Assembly (NCBI GenBank): GCA_963704615.1
Contig: OY969923.1
Location: 1,240,001 to 1,304,000, forward strand
Direction: 5' to 3'
Origin: Bog-756 sp963704615
GTDB lineage: Bacteria > Actinomycetota > Acidimicrobiia > Acidimicrobiales > RAAP-2
Length of the DNA: 64,000 bases
Made by a program: the position numbers and the translations under genes. The notes beneath the pieces are model-generated. The model was not told the DNA's origin and did no database searches. It saw nothing but the letters and a program-made list of their open reading frames with translations. Shown here piece by piece: positions 28,517 to 37,831 of this stretch (position 1 is its first letter; each line of letters begins with the position of its first letter).

Positions 28517-30497
28517 CGAGGCTCCTGGTGTCGTAAATGACAATCGATCCGTTGTCGTACACTCGTTGTACTCCCGGCACCGAGTTCAGTTTCGTCAACG
28601 CTGTTCGAGACACTGGAGTCGTACGGTCCTGGTCGTACTCACCGCTTTCGTCGTAAATCCCCACCCGCGGTAGTCCGTCTGCGTCACGAAGGTCGACGAT
28701 CACGAACTCGATCTTCAGCTTGGCGATGAGTGCACGGTCCTCTCCCGTGTAAGTCGGAGCAAGGAGCACCTGGGACGCGTTGATGCCGTCGGCAATGTGG
28801 GTGACTGTGTACAGGCCGCCGACCGCGCCGGCCAGAAGGCCACCCACTCGGTCCGCCAGCACCCGGGTTTGCGGCGGGAGGTGCTGACTTTCCCAGTTCG
28901 CAGCGGCCAGATTGTACGCATCTACGCTGCGACTGTCAGCGGAAACCAGGTACGGCCCCGGCACTTGTTCCCATTGGGGACCGGATCCGAGTATGACCTG
29001 ACCGACGAAGACGAGGACGGTGAGGCCAATCACCAGGCCGGATCGCCACCCTCGGGTCCAGAGTCGATTGGCGAAGAGCCAGATGGCGATCACGAAGCTG
29101 ACGCCCAGGAACACGAAGCCCGAGGCCCGGTCAGTCACCTCCGAGGTGGCCGGGGTGAGATGGCCGGCAGGGACCAGCGGGTACAGGCAGGCTGTGAGAA
29201 TGAGCACGAACGCGAGGGATGTCCGAGGGCGGCGGCGGTGGCGCCAGACGTCGATTAGCGCCGTACCCAGAACAACCAGCACGATGAGCTCCGAGGCCAA
29301 CGCGGTGACCACCTCCCACGTCGGTGCGTGGTAGCCGCTCGAGTCGGTGAATAGTTTGTGGGTCGTGCCCCCGAGGAAGCTACGTACAGCATCGAAGGAG
29401 GTGGCACCGATCTGCACCAGATATGAGCTCACCGGGTTTCCGGGTCGGACTGTCCACGCGCCGACGAAGAGGACAGAAGCCAACGCGGTCCACTGCAACC
29501 GGCGCCCGAGCTGGCTACCCGGTTGAAGTCGAGCTTCCACGGCTGTCCAGATGATCAGTGCGGCCGCCAGCAGCATGGCTGTGAGGTGATGCGTGATAGT
29601 GATGGCGGCCACCGCAGCCAACGGTGGTCCCAGCTGGCGGGGAAGTCCTCGTCGGTCGGTAGCGGGTACACGAAGCAGGAGCCAGATAGTGAACAGCGCC
29701 AATGGCAGTGCCAATGTCTGGTAGGAAAACTGGGAGTTGAAGAAGATGTACTGCTCGTTGCAGCAGTACAGCAGCGTGACCACGCAGGCGAATCGTTGCG
29801 ATTTTGTAATGTTGCTGACGACGAGCAGGATCGAAAGGGTCAGAACCAGTCGCGCCAGGATGAGCACGACATCAGCCGCGACCCTGTTGTTCACTCCTAG
29901 AAGTTGGTGCACGGCGTCAGTGGCAATCTCCAGGCCCGGGTAGGCGGACGAGACCGGCAGCTGAGAGTTCACCGCGAATAGGTGGTGGGTGCGCTGGATG
30001 AGGTTGAGAGTGCCCTGATGAACCAGCTCATCGTGGAATACGAAGAGGGCCGGGAACAGCACGAACCGACTGAGCTGCAAGGCCAGGGTGGCGAGTACCG
30101 TCACCACCAGCCTCTCGGAACGGGAAGCAACGGGTCTGAGGATGAGCACAGCGGGTGCCGCAATGAGCAGTACGAGCCCAAACCAGTAGAAGGCATCCAC
30201 CGCGGCTGGCGTCCACGACCAAGCTTGGGCTGCAGCAACTCCTTGTGCGAGAAGACCGATCGACATCACGAACACCGTGGGACCGACCCGGCTGGTTCGA
30301 GCGGCTGCTACGCCACGCGGCCCTGACACCGCAGGGACAGCCGAGGGCGTGTGGACGGTTTCTGGTAGTTCGAGAAGCTCGATGGGCAGCAGTTCCGGGA
30401 CAGCTCGGGGAAGCAGCAGCTCCGGGACAACTCGGGGAAGCAGTAGTTCCGGTACAACGCGGGGAGAGCGCTGGTCCAAATCGTTCACTGCCGTCAC
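28503..30497 (-). CDS. Large polytopic membrane protein, candidate polymerase or GT-C enzyme
   Basis: About 664 residues. A Pro/Leu/Glu-rich cytoplasmic N-terminus contains three copies of a nine-residue repeat. About twelve membrane segments (residues about 70-490) and an external C-terminal domain of about 160 residues follow. The first large loop holds VFHDELVHQGTLN, an acidic motif placed like the catalytic loop of GT-C transferases, and ITHHLTAM lies in a later loop. No named family could be fixed. In a Wzx-type operon lacking an obvious Wzy, this protein is the best polymerase candidate by position and topology. GTG 30497 is chosen because it overlaps the flippase stop (GTGA). Confidence 0.65.
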   Translation of the reverse strand: MTAVNDLDQRSPRVVPELLLPRVVPELLLPRAVPELLPIELLELPETVHTPSAVPAVSGPRGVAAARTSRVGPTVFVMSIGLLAQGVAAAQAWSWTPAAVDAFYWFGLVLLIAAPAVLILRPVASRSERLVVTVLATLALQLSRFVLFPALFVFHDELVHQGTLNLIQRTHHLFAVNSQLPVSSAYPGLEIATDAVHQLLGVNNRVAADVVLILARLVLTLSILLVVSNITKSQRFACVVTLLYCCNEQYIFFNSQFSYQTLALPLALFTIWLLLRVPATDRRGLPRQLGPPLAAVAAITITHHLTAMLLAAALIIWTAVEARLQPGSQLGRRLQWTALASVLFVGAWTVRPGNPVSSYLVQIGATSFDAVRSFLGGTTHKLFTDSSGYHAPTWEVVTALASELIVLVVLGTALIDVWRHRRRPRTSLAFVLILTACLYPLVPAGHLTPATSEVTDRASGFVFLGVSFVIAIWLFANRLWTRGWRSGLVIGLTVLVFVGQVILGSGPQWEQVPGPYLVSADSRSVDAYNLAAANWESQHLPPQTRVLADRVGGLLAGAVGGLYTVTHIADGINASQVLLAPTYTGEDRALIAKLKIEFVIVDLRDADGLPRVGIYDESGEYDQDRTTPVSRTALTKLNSVPGVQRVYDNGSIVIYDTRSLDGNH
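30380..30461 (-). repeat. 27-bp tandem repeat, three copies, coding
   Basis: Three consecutive 27-bp units in the 5' part of the polytopic protein gene encode the nine-residue unit LPRVVPELL with small changes (RVVPELLLP, RVVPELLLP, RAVPELLP). The repeat lies before the first membrane segment. Confidence 0.85.
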
Positions 30498-31972
30498 GTG
30501 GACGCCTCTGGTCCGAGAAGAGCCCGGTGAGCACGAATCAACGCCAGCGCGAAGCCAATCGATTCGAGCGCGAGGACCCCGACCCAAGCAACACACAGCC
30601 CCACCACGCCATACCAATGAGCTCCAATCAGGCTCGCGGTGAGTTCGAGGATGCCGGTAATTGTGACCACCCACGCCGCCCTTCCCGTCTTACGTTGTAC
30701 TCGTCTCATTGCGATGTAGTGATCTTTGAGCACCAAAGGGACCCCCGCCAGCACCAGGATTCTCAGCATGATGACACCGTGGGAGGCGTAGCTACTGCCG
30801 AACGCGCTGAGTACCAGGTGGCCAAAGGGGTAGAGGACGGCAATGGCGGTGAGGCTGCATGCGATGCCGAATGGGACGGTGAGTCGTATTCGGGTGAGGA
30901 GCTGGCGTTCGTCCCCGGCGGTGCTGGCGAAGAGCCCGATGGCGATGGCGAACGGCACCGCAAAGACGAAACCTGCCACCAGGACGACAGTAGAAAAGTA
31001 GCCGTTGGCGACGGTCGATACGACAAGCGCCACGATCGGTGGCAGAAGCATGAGTGGCGTTTGGAGGGCCAGGTTCAAGGCGTGGTGACTGGCCGCCGCC
31101 CGCCCGAGGCCGCGGACGCTTTGCAGGTCGACAAGCCGGCGACTGGCCTGATATTGCCAGCCGCCGCGAGTCCGCGCCACGACCCACAACATCGAGGCGA
31201 GAACCCCGATGGTCCATGAAAGGTAGATGACCATGCCATCGCGAGGCACGAGGCGAGAAAGCACGACAAGGGCGACGATCTTCAGCCCACTGGCGACGAT
31301 GTTGCGCTCCAGCTGTAGTCCGCCGGTGCCGAGCGCCAGCACTGCCTGATCCAATACGAGTGCGATTCCCGTCGCTGCTACGCCGACGGTGAAGATGATG
31401 ATGTCGACGGTCGCGGCCGAGACAGGGGATAGGTTACGCAGCGGGATGAAGCGCACGCCCAGCGCGAAACTAACTCCGAGTGCGATGCTGGCCACGCCCA
31501 CGATCGCCAGGCAGGTGCGTACCACAAGTCGGCGGTGGTGCTGGGGCACGTCGGGCAGGCGGTCGATGAGAAGTGTCCCCAGCCCGAGCATTCCGACGGT
31601 TCCGAGCAACTGCATGGCCGCGATTGCGGCGCCGGCCAACCCGACTGCCGCGATCGGGTACTGGCGAGCAGCGAAGGTCCAGTAGACGAATCCGAGCGCC
31701 ATTGTCACCGCTTGAGTTCCGGTCAGGGTCGCGGTGATAGCCGCAATACGCTCGTAGCCACCGAGTCGTTGGGTCAGGCTGGAGAGCACGCCTCGTCCTC
31801 GGCGACCGTGCGACTGAGTCTGTAAGGGGTGGAGCAGAGCGCGCTTTCCCCGTACCGGGGCGTTGCCCACCGCACCGGCGAAACCATCCGCCGCCGCAGG
31901 TTCCACCGGGACAAGGTCATCAGACGGTTCCCGATCCACCTCGATTCGCCGGATTGAGCTCTGGTCGACCAT
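30494..31972 (-). CDS. Wzx-like polysaccharide flippase (MOP superfamily)
   Basis: 492 residues. A hydrophilic N-terminus of about 60 residues precedes twelve to fourteen membrane segments with the spacing and composition of MOP-superfamily exporters (LGFVYWTFAARQYPIAAVG near residue 95, LKDHYIAMRRVQRKTGRAAW near 420). It should flip a polyprenyl-pyrophosphate-linked oligosaccharide to the outside. It starts four bases after the end of the GT4 gene upstream and its TGA overlaps the GTG of the next gene, so it lies in the middle of one operon. It is intact. Confidence 0.83.
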   Translation of the reverse strand: MVDQSSIRRIEVDREPSDDLVPVEPAAADGFAGAVGNAPVRGKRALLHPLQTQSHGRRGRGVLSSLTQRLGGYERIAAITATLTGTQAVTMALGFVYWTFAARQYPIAAVGLAGAAIAAMQLLGTVGMLGLGTLLIDRLPDVPQHHRRLVVRTCLAIVGVASIALGVSFALGVRFIPLRNLSPVSAATVDIIIFTVGVAATGIALVLDQAVLALGTGGLQLERNIVASGLKIVALVVLSRLVPRDGMVIYLSWTIGVLASMLWVVARTRGGWQYQASRRLVDLQSVRGLGRAAASHHALNLALQTPLMLLPPIVALVVSTVANGYFSTVVLVAGFVFAVPFAIAIGLFASTAGDERQLLTRIRLTVPFGIACSLTAIAVLYPFGHLVLSAFGSSYASHGVIMLRILVLAGVPLVLKDHYIAMRRVQRKTGRAAWVVTITGILELTASLIGAHWYGVVGLCVAWVGVLALESIGFALALIRAHRALLGPEAST

Positions 31973-31975
31973 CGC

Positions 31976-33197
31976 TCAGCCTCGCGTCCTGACCCGTAAG
32001 GGTGCTGAATTCGGTGCCCGACCTGGGCGATCCGCCGCTGCCTGACGGTGAAGCAACAAATCGTAAAGGTCGTCATAGGCAGCAGCGAGCCGGCGAACCC
32101 CGTAAGAGGCCACCAAGTCGGCGGGAGGATATTGGCGGGGCAGGACGGACAGACGGTCGATCGCCTCTGAAAGACTCGGCTCGCCGCCTTCTGCTTTGAT
32201 CATCCAGGTTGGACAGCGTTCGTCGTATTCCAACGGGGGACACTGAACAAACACCGACGGCAGTCCGTTGCCCAGGCTCTCGAGTATCGCCATTCCGAAG
32301 GTCTCGTCGCGCGATGGACTAGCGAAGACATCGAACGCGCTCAGGAAGCGTCCGACGTCGGGCTGCGGACCGAGTAGGTGCACCCTGTTCGCGATGCCCA
32401 GCGCCACGGCGATCTTCTCGAGCCGGCCGCGCTCGGGGCCCCTCACCGATGATGATCAAATGCCCATCACGTTGTCGCAGCAGGGGTGCCGCGGCAGCGA
32501 GCAGCGCTTCGAAACGCTTGACGGGCACTAAGCGGCCCACGGCCCCCACAACGAATGCATCCGGTGGGATGTTTTGCTCGGACCGCACTTCACTCCGAGC
32601 GTGAGGATCAAAGCCGACCGCTGCGAAGTCGATTGCGTTGTCGACTACCGTCATGCGCGAAGCCGGGACACCCCAGTCGCGCAATCTGCACCAGGTGGTT
32701 GCCGAAACAGCGACCGTATGGCTGGAAAGTCTCTCTAGGCCGAGGTAAACGAGGCGTAGCCACGTGGATTTGCGCCGACCCTCGATGGAGTCGTCCATCA
32801 AGGAATGTTCCGTCGAGACCACTATCGGCACCCGAGCCAACCTGGCCGCCAGCACTCCGAACAGCTGCCCGCTCAACAGATGGACGTTGACGATGTCGGC
32901 TGCCTCATGGCGCAACATTCGGGCGAGTCGAACCACCGCCGTGAGTTTGGCGAGCCCGTGCATACCGACCACCTTGACGTCTCCCCCTGCGGTCGTTATT
33001 GCATCCGACACCAGTCCTCGCTCATAGAGACACACGACGCTGACGTGATGACGGGCGTGGCGGCACAGGTACTCGACTTGACGTTCAGCACCGCCCGGAC
33101 CGAGGGAAGTTATGACATGGACAACCCGTAGCGGAGATGTCGAACTCCGGAGATCTGATCCGCCGCACCGACCATTTCGGATGGCTTTCGGCCTCAT
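31976..33197 (-). pseudogene. GT4 family glycosyltransferase with one frameshift
   Basis: The two halves fit together as one GT-B enzyme of about 400 residues. The N-terminal half (32450-33197) has VVHVITSLGPGGAERQVEYL and HLIIIGEGP. The C-terminal half (31976-32446) has ANRVHLLGPQPDVGRFLSAF and the nucleotide-sugar motif SPSRDETFGMAILESLGNG, with the two Glu of the ExxFGMxxxE pattern intact. A single indel near 32440 separates the halves just after GEGP. Either the gene was very recently inactivated or the base call is wrong. It lies 10 bp after the upstream GT4 and four bases before the flippase. Confidence 0.78.
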
Positions 33198-33207
33198 TGT
33201 GTGCCGA

Positions 33208-34401
33208 TCAGCTGGCGGCAGACGCCACGAGACCCAGCCGCGGCGCGTCCTTCCCGCCGATCGGTCGGTGTAGCACGACCGATCGGTAGAGCATGGCCAG
33301 GGCTTCGGCGGCTGCGTCCCAGGTCGGCAGATGTGCCGGCGCGGCCGGGCGCAACCTAATCGCCGAGTTCAAGGCGTTTGCGGCCAGCTGCGGGGGACAG
33401 TCGGGTTTGATCCCCTGGACCCAGCCTTGGGCGACCAGATCGCCCACCCCGGCCGTGTCGTAACCGACAACGGGAACGCCGAGGGCTACCGCCTCCATGA
33501 CCGCCACCGGATGAGCTTCGTAATCTGAAAAGGCCGCCATGACAGCCGCTTCGGACAGCGCTCTGGCCATCGATGCCCGGTCACCCGGGGGCACAAGACG
33601 GATGGAGACAGAGCTCTCCACTCCCAGCCGTGATGCCAACGCCCGCAGCTGGCCCTCGTATGGGCCCGCCCCCAGGATACGAAGGTGTGCCTCCGGAAAG
33701 GTCTTAAGAACATAGGGCAAGGCTTCGATGACCCGGTGATGTCCTTTGTACCGCTCAAGACGCCCGCACGAAACGATCTGGCCCGGCGTCGGCTCCGAGG
33801 TCCGATAGCCGGGCAGGGTCCCTCCGTTGGGGACGACCATGATCTTATGATGCGCAATTCCGGTCGCCTTGGCGAACATTCTTTGCTCGAAGGGACTGAC
33901 GGCGATCAGCTGGGCGGCGCCGCGCAATAGCGGACCCAAGGCGCGCCACTGCGTGTTTCGGGCCGCGCTGCGTAGGGATGAGGAGCTCCCGCCCGTATGA
34001 CACGTCACTACGTACGGCAATCCGGCCCGTCGGGCTGCGAGCATGGCCACGACGGGAACAAGAGTGTGGACGCCTTGGACATGCACGATGTCCCAATTGC
34101 TTCTGGTGATTACCGGAGCCAATCCGGGCGCCAGGTAATAGTCACGCGTTTTCGGCCACGCCCGCCGACGTATCACGGGAAAATCCTCAGTTATGTCAAT
34201 GACTGGATGGGTGCCCTCCCGATCCGTGGCGGCGACGGCCACCCGGACGTCGGGCATGGCGCTCAGCCGCGTGGCGACCTCGTGCACGTGCGTTTCGATG
34301 CCTCCCAGGTCCGGAAGGTAGCGAGCGGCGACCTGCAGCACCCGAATCCGGTCCGCGACCGACACATCGGAGGGTCGCGTCGTTCTAGCCAGCGCCACCA
34401 C
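33208..34401 (-). CDS. GT4 family glycosyltransferase
   Basis: About 397 residues. The N-terminal domain starts IRVLQVAARYLPDLGGIETHV, with the Gly-rich acceptor loop; VVTCHTGGSSSS and AVSPFEQRMF follow. The C-terminal domain has IVSCGRLERYKGHHRVIEAL and FSDYEAHPVAVMEAVALGVPVVG, where the two Glu of the GT4 donor-binding motif are present. It belongs to the cytoplasmic assembly steps of the operon glycan. GTG 34401 (or 34398) is chosen because the longer frame to 34509 would overlap the upstream GT2 by 125 bp; no strong ribosome binding site decides it. Confidence 0.83.
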   Translation of the reverse strand: MVALARTTRPSDVSVADRIRVLQVAARYLPDLGGIETHVHEVATRLSAMPDVRVAVAATDREGTHPVIDITEDFPVIRRRAWPKTRDYYLAPGLAPVITRSNWDIVHVQGVHTLVPVVAMLAARRAGLPYVVTCHTGGSSSSLRSAARNTQWRALGPLLRGAAQLIAVSPFEQRMFAKATGIAHHKIMVVPNGGTLPGYRTSEPTPGQIVSCGRLERYKGHHRVIEALPYVLKTFPEAHLRILGAGPYEGQLRALASRLGVESSVSIRLVPPGDRASMARALSEAAVMAAFSDYEAHPVAVMEAVALGVPVVGYDTAGVGDLVAQGWVQGIKPDCPPQLAANALNSAIRLRPAAPAHLPTWDAAAEALAMLYRSVVLHRPIGGKDAPRLGLVASAAS

Positions 34402-35449
34402 CCGCTTCGATCGGCAAGGGGCGGGTGCCTCGCGTGTACCCCCGGTCACGGCAACCATTGACAGTTGCTGTTCGCCATCCGCTGCGTGCCGACAAGGCCC
34501 TGTGCGCATGAAGGCTCCCCTCGAGCGGCGACCGGCGTCGACCCCATCGTTCGACGGCTATGGTGCGTAGCACCCGTAACCCGTCCTTCGTGGCGTTCAG
34601 GTTGCTCGCGCCGTTGATACGACGCGACTCGAACGACGGCACCTCTTCGACACGCAATCCGGCAATATGCGCTCGGATGTTCATAAGTGTCTCGATCTCG
34701 AAGCCGTCGCCCCAACGATAGACATCGCCTTCGCCAGGGCGTCCCGCATCGAGTTGGAAGGCGGGCAACACCTCGCGCCAGAACGCGTTGTACCCGTAGC
34801 AGAGGTCGCTATAAGAACTGCGATAGGTGAGGTTGGTCAGGCCGTTGAGCACCCGATTGCCCGCCGTCCTCAACAATGTGATGTCGTTCGATCCTCCCCC
34901 GGCTCCGAAGCGGGTGCCTTTGGCGTAGTCGCTACCGCTGACGAGAGCATCGACGAAAAATGGGATTTCGCCAGGATCCATCGATCCGTCAGCGTCGATC
35001 ATCACGACTATGTCGTTCGTCGCCGCCGCAAACCCACAGGCCAGCGCATTACCCTTCCCTCGGCGCGTCTGCTCGAGGATCCGAAGGTCCGGCCAAAGCG
35101 TCCGAGCGACCGGCACCGTCTCGTCCGTGGAGCCTCCGTCGACGAGGATCATCTCGCCGATGCCAGCCGGCATGTGACGAGCGAGCCAACTCAGGTTCTT
35201 CGCCTCATTCAGGGCGGGAATCACGACACTGACGCTTGGGCCATCTCGGTCGAGGTTCAGCCGCTGGGCCGGCACCAGTCGCTTCAATGGGTCACATCCA
35301 TCGGAATCGGACGGTTGGAAAACCTTCGAGCTGTCCCAGCTCCGAATTTCTTGGTCGATGCTCATGACCGATGCCTCGTGAGAGTTTCGCTTTGCGTTGC
35401 CCTCACCTCGCAACTCAGCCGAAGCTGGACTCTCCAGGTAGTCACGCAC
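34385..35449 (-). CDS. GT2 family glycosyltransferase, first gene of the glycan operon
   Basis: 354 residues, GT-A fold. SVVIPALNEAKNLSWLARH is at about residues 73-91, LVDGGSTDETV at about 102, IDADGSMDPGEIP (the DxD metal site) at about 150 and RWGDGFEIETLMNIRA at about 247. There is no membrane segment. The resemblance is to polyprenyl-phosphate-sugar synthases and to GT2 enzymes that begin glycan assembly. An internal start at the MSIDQEIR methionine (residue 29) is possible. As the first gene after a 600-bp gap it marks the probable promoter of the operon reading down to 26424. Confidence 0.82.
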   Translation of the reverse strand: MRDYLESPASAELRGEGNAKRNSHEASVMSIDQEIRSWDSSKVFQPSDSDGCDPLKRLVPAQRLNLDRDGPSVSVVIPALNEAKNLSWLARHMPAGIGEMILVDGGSTDETVPVARTLWPDLRILEQTRRGKGNALACGFAAATNDIVVMIDADGSMDPGEIPFFVDALVSGSDYAKGTRFGAGGGSNDITLLRTAGNRVLNGLTNLTYRSSYSDLCYGYNAFWREVLPAFQLDAGRPGEGDVYRWGDGFEIETLMNIRAHIAGLRVEEVPSFESRRINGASNLNATKDGLRVLRTIAVERWGRRRSPLEGSLHAHRALSARSGWRTATVNGCRDRGYTRGTRPLPIEAGGGAG

Positions 35450-36060
35450 ATTGCGCCGCCTAGGTTTCGATGTTGGAACTGATGGTCAAACTGTTCCAAA
35501 GGGGTTGGCCACCGACCCAAAAGGTGGCGTCTCCTCGGACTCCACAGCCTCCGACTAACTCACCAAGTTGCCGCTCCCACTGGATAACGTGGACTGGGCT
35601 CCAAACTGCGCCCACAGTACACGCGAGTCGTCTCCGTGGCTACTGGCTAATTTTCGGCTAATTCCCGGCGTCGGCGACACGCCACCACCGTGTCTCGACG
35701 AGGCCGCCGGTCGATCTCGGGGATCCGTTTCAGCACCGTTACTTTCTTCGATGTCTGCACAAGGATGGCTTAGTCGCGCCACGTTGCACTGGAGCGTCGG
35801 ATTTGCGAACCGCATGTAAACAGTCGTTGGATGGTTTGCGAATTTGGCTTGTGCGTAGTTGTGTGCGCGCGTACAGTGACAATGCAAGGCGTCCACACTG
35901 TGGTCGACGGTTGACCATCCGCTAGGCGTCGGGCAGGTGGGTGTTCCGGGAGACGCGTCGCCGGAAAAGGGCAGTCGGTGATCATCACATGGATCTTCTT
36001 GATGAGGTCTTCGTCGCTGACCTGGACCTTTGGACCAGACACCCCCTAGGGGGCAACTCC
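35450..36060. other. Intergenic region upstream of the seven-gene glycan operon
   Basis: No gene recognised. Short open frames on both strands show no domain. The segment 35790-35880 is relatively A/T-rich with runs such as ttggatggtttgcgaatttgg. The promoter of the minus-strand operon should lie in the 35450-35600 part; I cannot place it exactly. Confidence 0.4.
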
Positions 36061-36520
36061 TCGGGGGCGCCGGTGATTGACGGTGGATCTCGGTGCGCCG
36101 GTGACGGAGCTCGCCCGAGCATGAGGGATCTCCATTTCGGCGCTTACTGCGGCCGCTTTTGCAGGGGCGTCTCGAGCCCCCTTTTCGGCCACCTCCTTCG
36201 AGACCTCGATCTCCCTTCGAGACCTCGATCTCCAGGGTCGGCTCGCCGATCTTGCCGGTGTCCCGGAGCCTTCGGTCCTCCTTGGTGGAACCCTCGCTCC
36301 TTTGAGCGCTTCCTTGCCGGCGTCGAGGAACTCGTTTCGCTAGACAGCCAGACGGTGGGCTTCGACATCAACCCCCCCAGCTCGCCTCCTCGAATTTCTC
36401 GTCCCGGCGAGATCCAAGATCGGAGTACCAAAGCGCGGGCCTTCCCCTCCGTTGTCGGATTCTCGGTGATGCGGGTACCCCACAGCCGATCCGGCCCACG
36501 GGCGTGAGAACTTCCGGAGC
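36060..36520 (-). mobile_element. Degenerate IS3-type transposase remnant
   Basis: Minus-strand pieces in different frames read RNEFLDAGKEALKG (about 36300-36340), TKEDRRLRDTGKIGEPTLEIEVSK (about 36210-36290), which matches the REDR-LR-A-AKIGELT-E coiled region of IS3 orfA-like proteins, and ASSVTGAPRSTVNHRR (about 36070-36120), like the start of orfB. A directly repeated 17-bp segment (GATCGAGGTCTCGAAGG, twice, about 36199-36233) and a TAG interrupt it. It is clearly inactive. Confidence 0.45.
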
Positions 36521-36529
36521 ACCAGATCT

Positions 36530-36839
36530 GATGCTTCAGCAATTGTCGGAACTCTTCGATGAAGGGCGCCGCTGTTCCTGGCGCGCCAGTTGTAGCCGGT
36601 TGATCGCTGATTTAGAGTGTGTGGCGCCGCTCGAATCGACAGTCACCGGAACTTCCTTCACGACTCCGTCAGGGCACGAGACGATGCGCCAAGAAACCTC
36701 GGGCTAGTAGTTGAGGGCAGTCGTGTTCTAACTGCGGAAAAGGAATCGGCACAACCTTGGATGTCCTGTCGCCCAGTCAAAGCGTGGCCCTACGAGCTGC
36801 ATTGTCAGTTCGTCCCCACGGAAACCGATGAGGATTGAA
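36530..36839. other. Stretch with no recognisable gene
   Basis: Lies between the IS3-type remnant and the methyltransferase pseudogene. No domain or coding signature was found in any frame. Confidence 0.35.
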
Positions 36840-37537
36840 CCCGGCAGTTCGACTGCGTACCCATTCAATGTCCAGTACCGAATCGGCCGGGCGTGGAAAC
36901 ACATCGCTGGCGGCGACTGGCTTGACTTCGGTTGCGCAGAAGGAGGGTACACCGCCGCGCTCGGTTGGCGCGGGTGCGGATTCTGTCGTTGGAGTCGACG
37001 TGGCCGTCGACCGCATAGAGGCAGCCCGACTATCCAATTTACCGTAGCCGACAACGGTGCCACCATTTTTTTTCGGACGGTTCATTCGATGGTGTGTTCA
37101 CGAATGAAGTATTTGAACACGTTGCCGATGAGGACAGAACCCTCGAGGACGTACACCGAATACTTCGGCCGGGTGGACGCCTGATTATCATTTCACCGAA
37201 CCGAGGATTTCCTTTTGAAGGCCACACTGTGCATATTGGAAATTGGACGTCCGGCCGACCGATGCCGATTATCCCTTGGTTACCACGCTCAATCACGGAC
37301 ACTTGGGTGTCTGCACGCAACTATTGGCCGCGTGAACTCCGCCGGAGAGTGGAGTGCAGCGGGTTTGTGGTGATCGAGTCTGGCTTCATAATGCCAGTCT
37401 TCGAAGGCTATCCGTGGTTGCCTGAATCCATTGCGAAAAGCTTCCGCCGCCACATCAGATCAGTGGATCGGCTCCCAGGGATTCGAAGGATAGGAGTATC
37501 CAATTTGGTCGTAGCGGTTCGTCAAAGTGGACTTTGA
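36840..37537 (+). pseudogene. Class I SAM-dependent methyltransferase, multiply frameshifted
   Basis: Three frames joined in order give a small methyltransferase. Motif I is GGDWLDFGCAEGGYT (about 36907-36951), the post-I acidic strand is SVVGVDVAVDRIEAAR (about 36980-37030), and the intact last frame (37094-37537) carries FTNEVFEHVADEDRTLEDVHRILRPGG then LIIISPN. At least two indels fall between about 36955 and 37090. It might have methylated a sugar or small metabolite in the neighbouring glycan pathway; substrate unknown. Immediately downstream lies an IS5-related remnant. Confidence 0.65.
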
Positions 37538-37831
37538 CGCATTCGGCCATCACTACGAGGCAATCCGTGCCAACAACAAGGTCATCGGCCTCAACCTCGG
37601 CGGATCGCTGCACAAAAGCCCAGCTGAAGATCAGGGAACCGGCAAGAACCCGGACCGACCCAGCGAAGCTCTGCTGGAACTGAACGGTCTTCACCGACGC
37701 TCTCGCAATCAGAGTGCCCCGGGGCCTGATGATCAAGGCGGTCGTCCATCACACCGACGAATGCTGGGTGCTGCTCTACATCGAACGGTGGCTCCGTGGA
37801 CTTGATCCGGTTCGACGGACAGGTTGCTTTA
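37527..37831 (+). mobile_element. Remnant of an IS5-type transposase gene
   Basis: A 92-codon frame contains NKVIGLNLGGSLHKSPAEDQGTGKNPD, which aligns by eye with DKIIGLDLTETAVDGSQHKAP...GTGPNPTD in the complete IS5 transposase just downstream. It is a divergent, truncated relative. The complete IS5 element begins immediately after it, at 37832. Confidence 0.55.
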
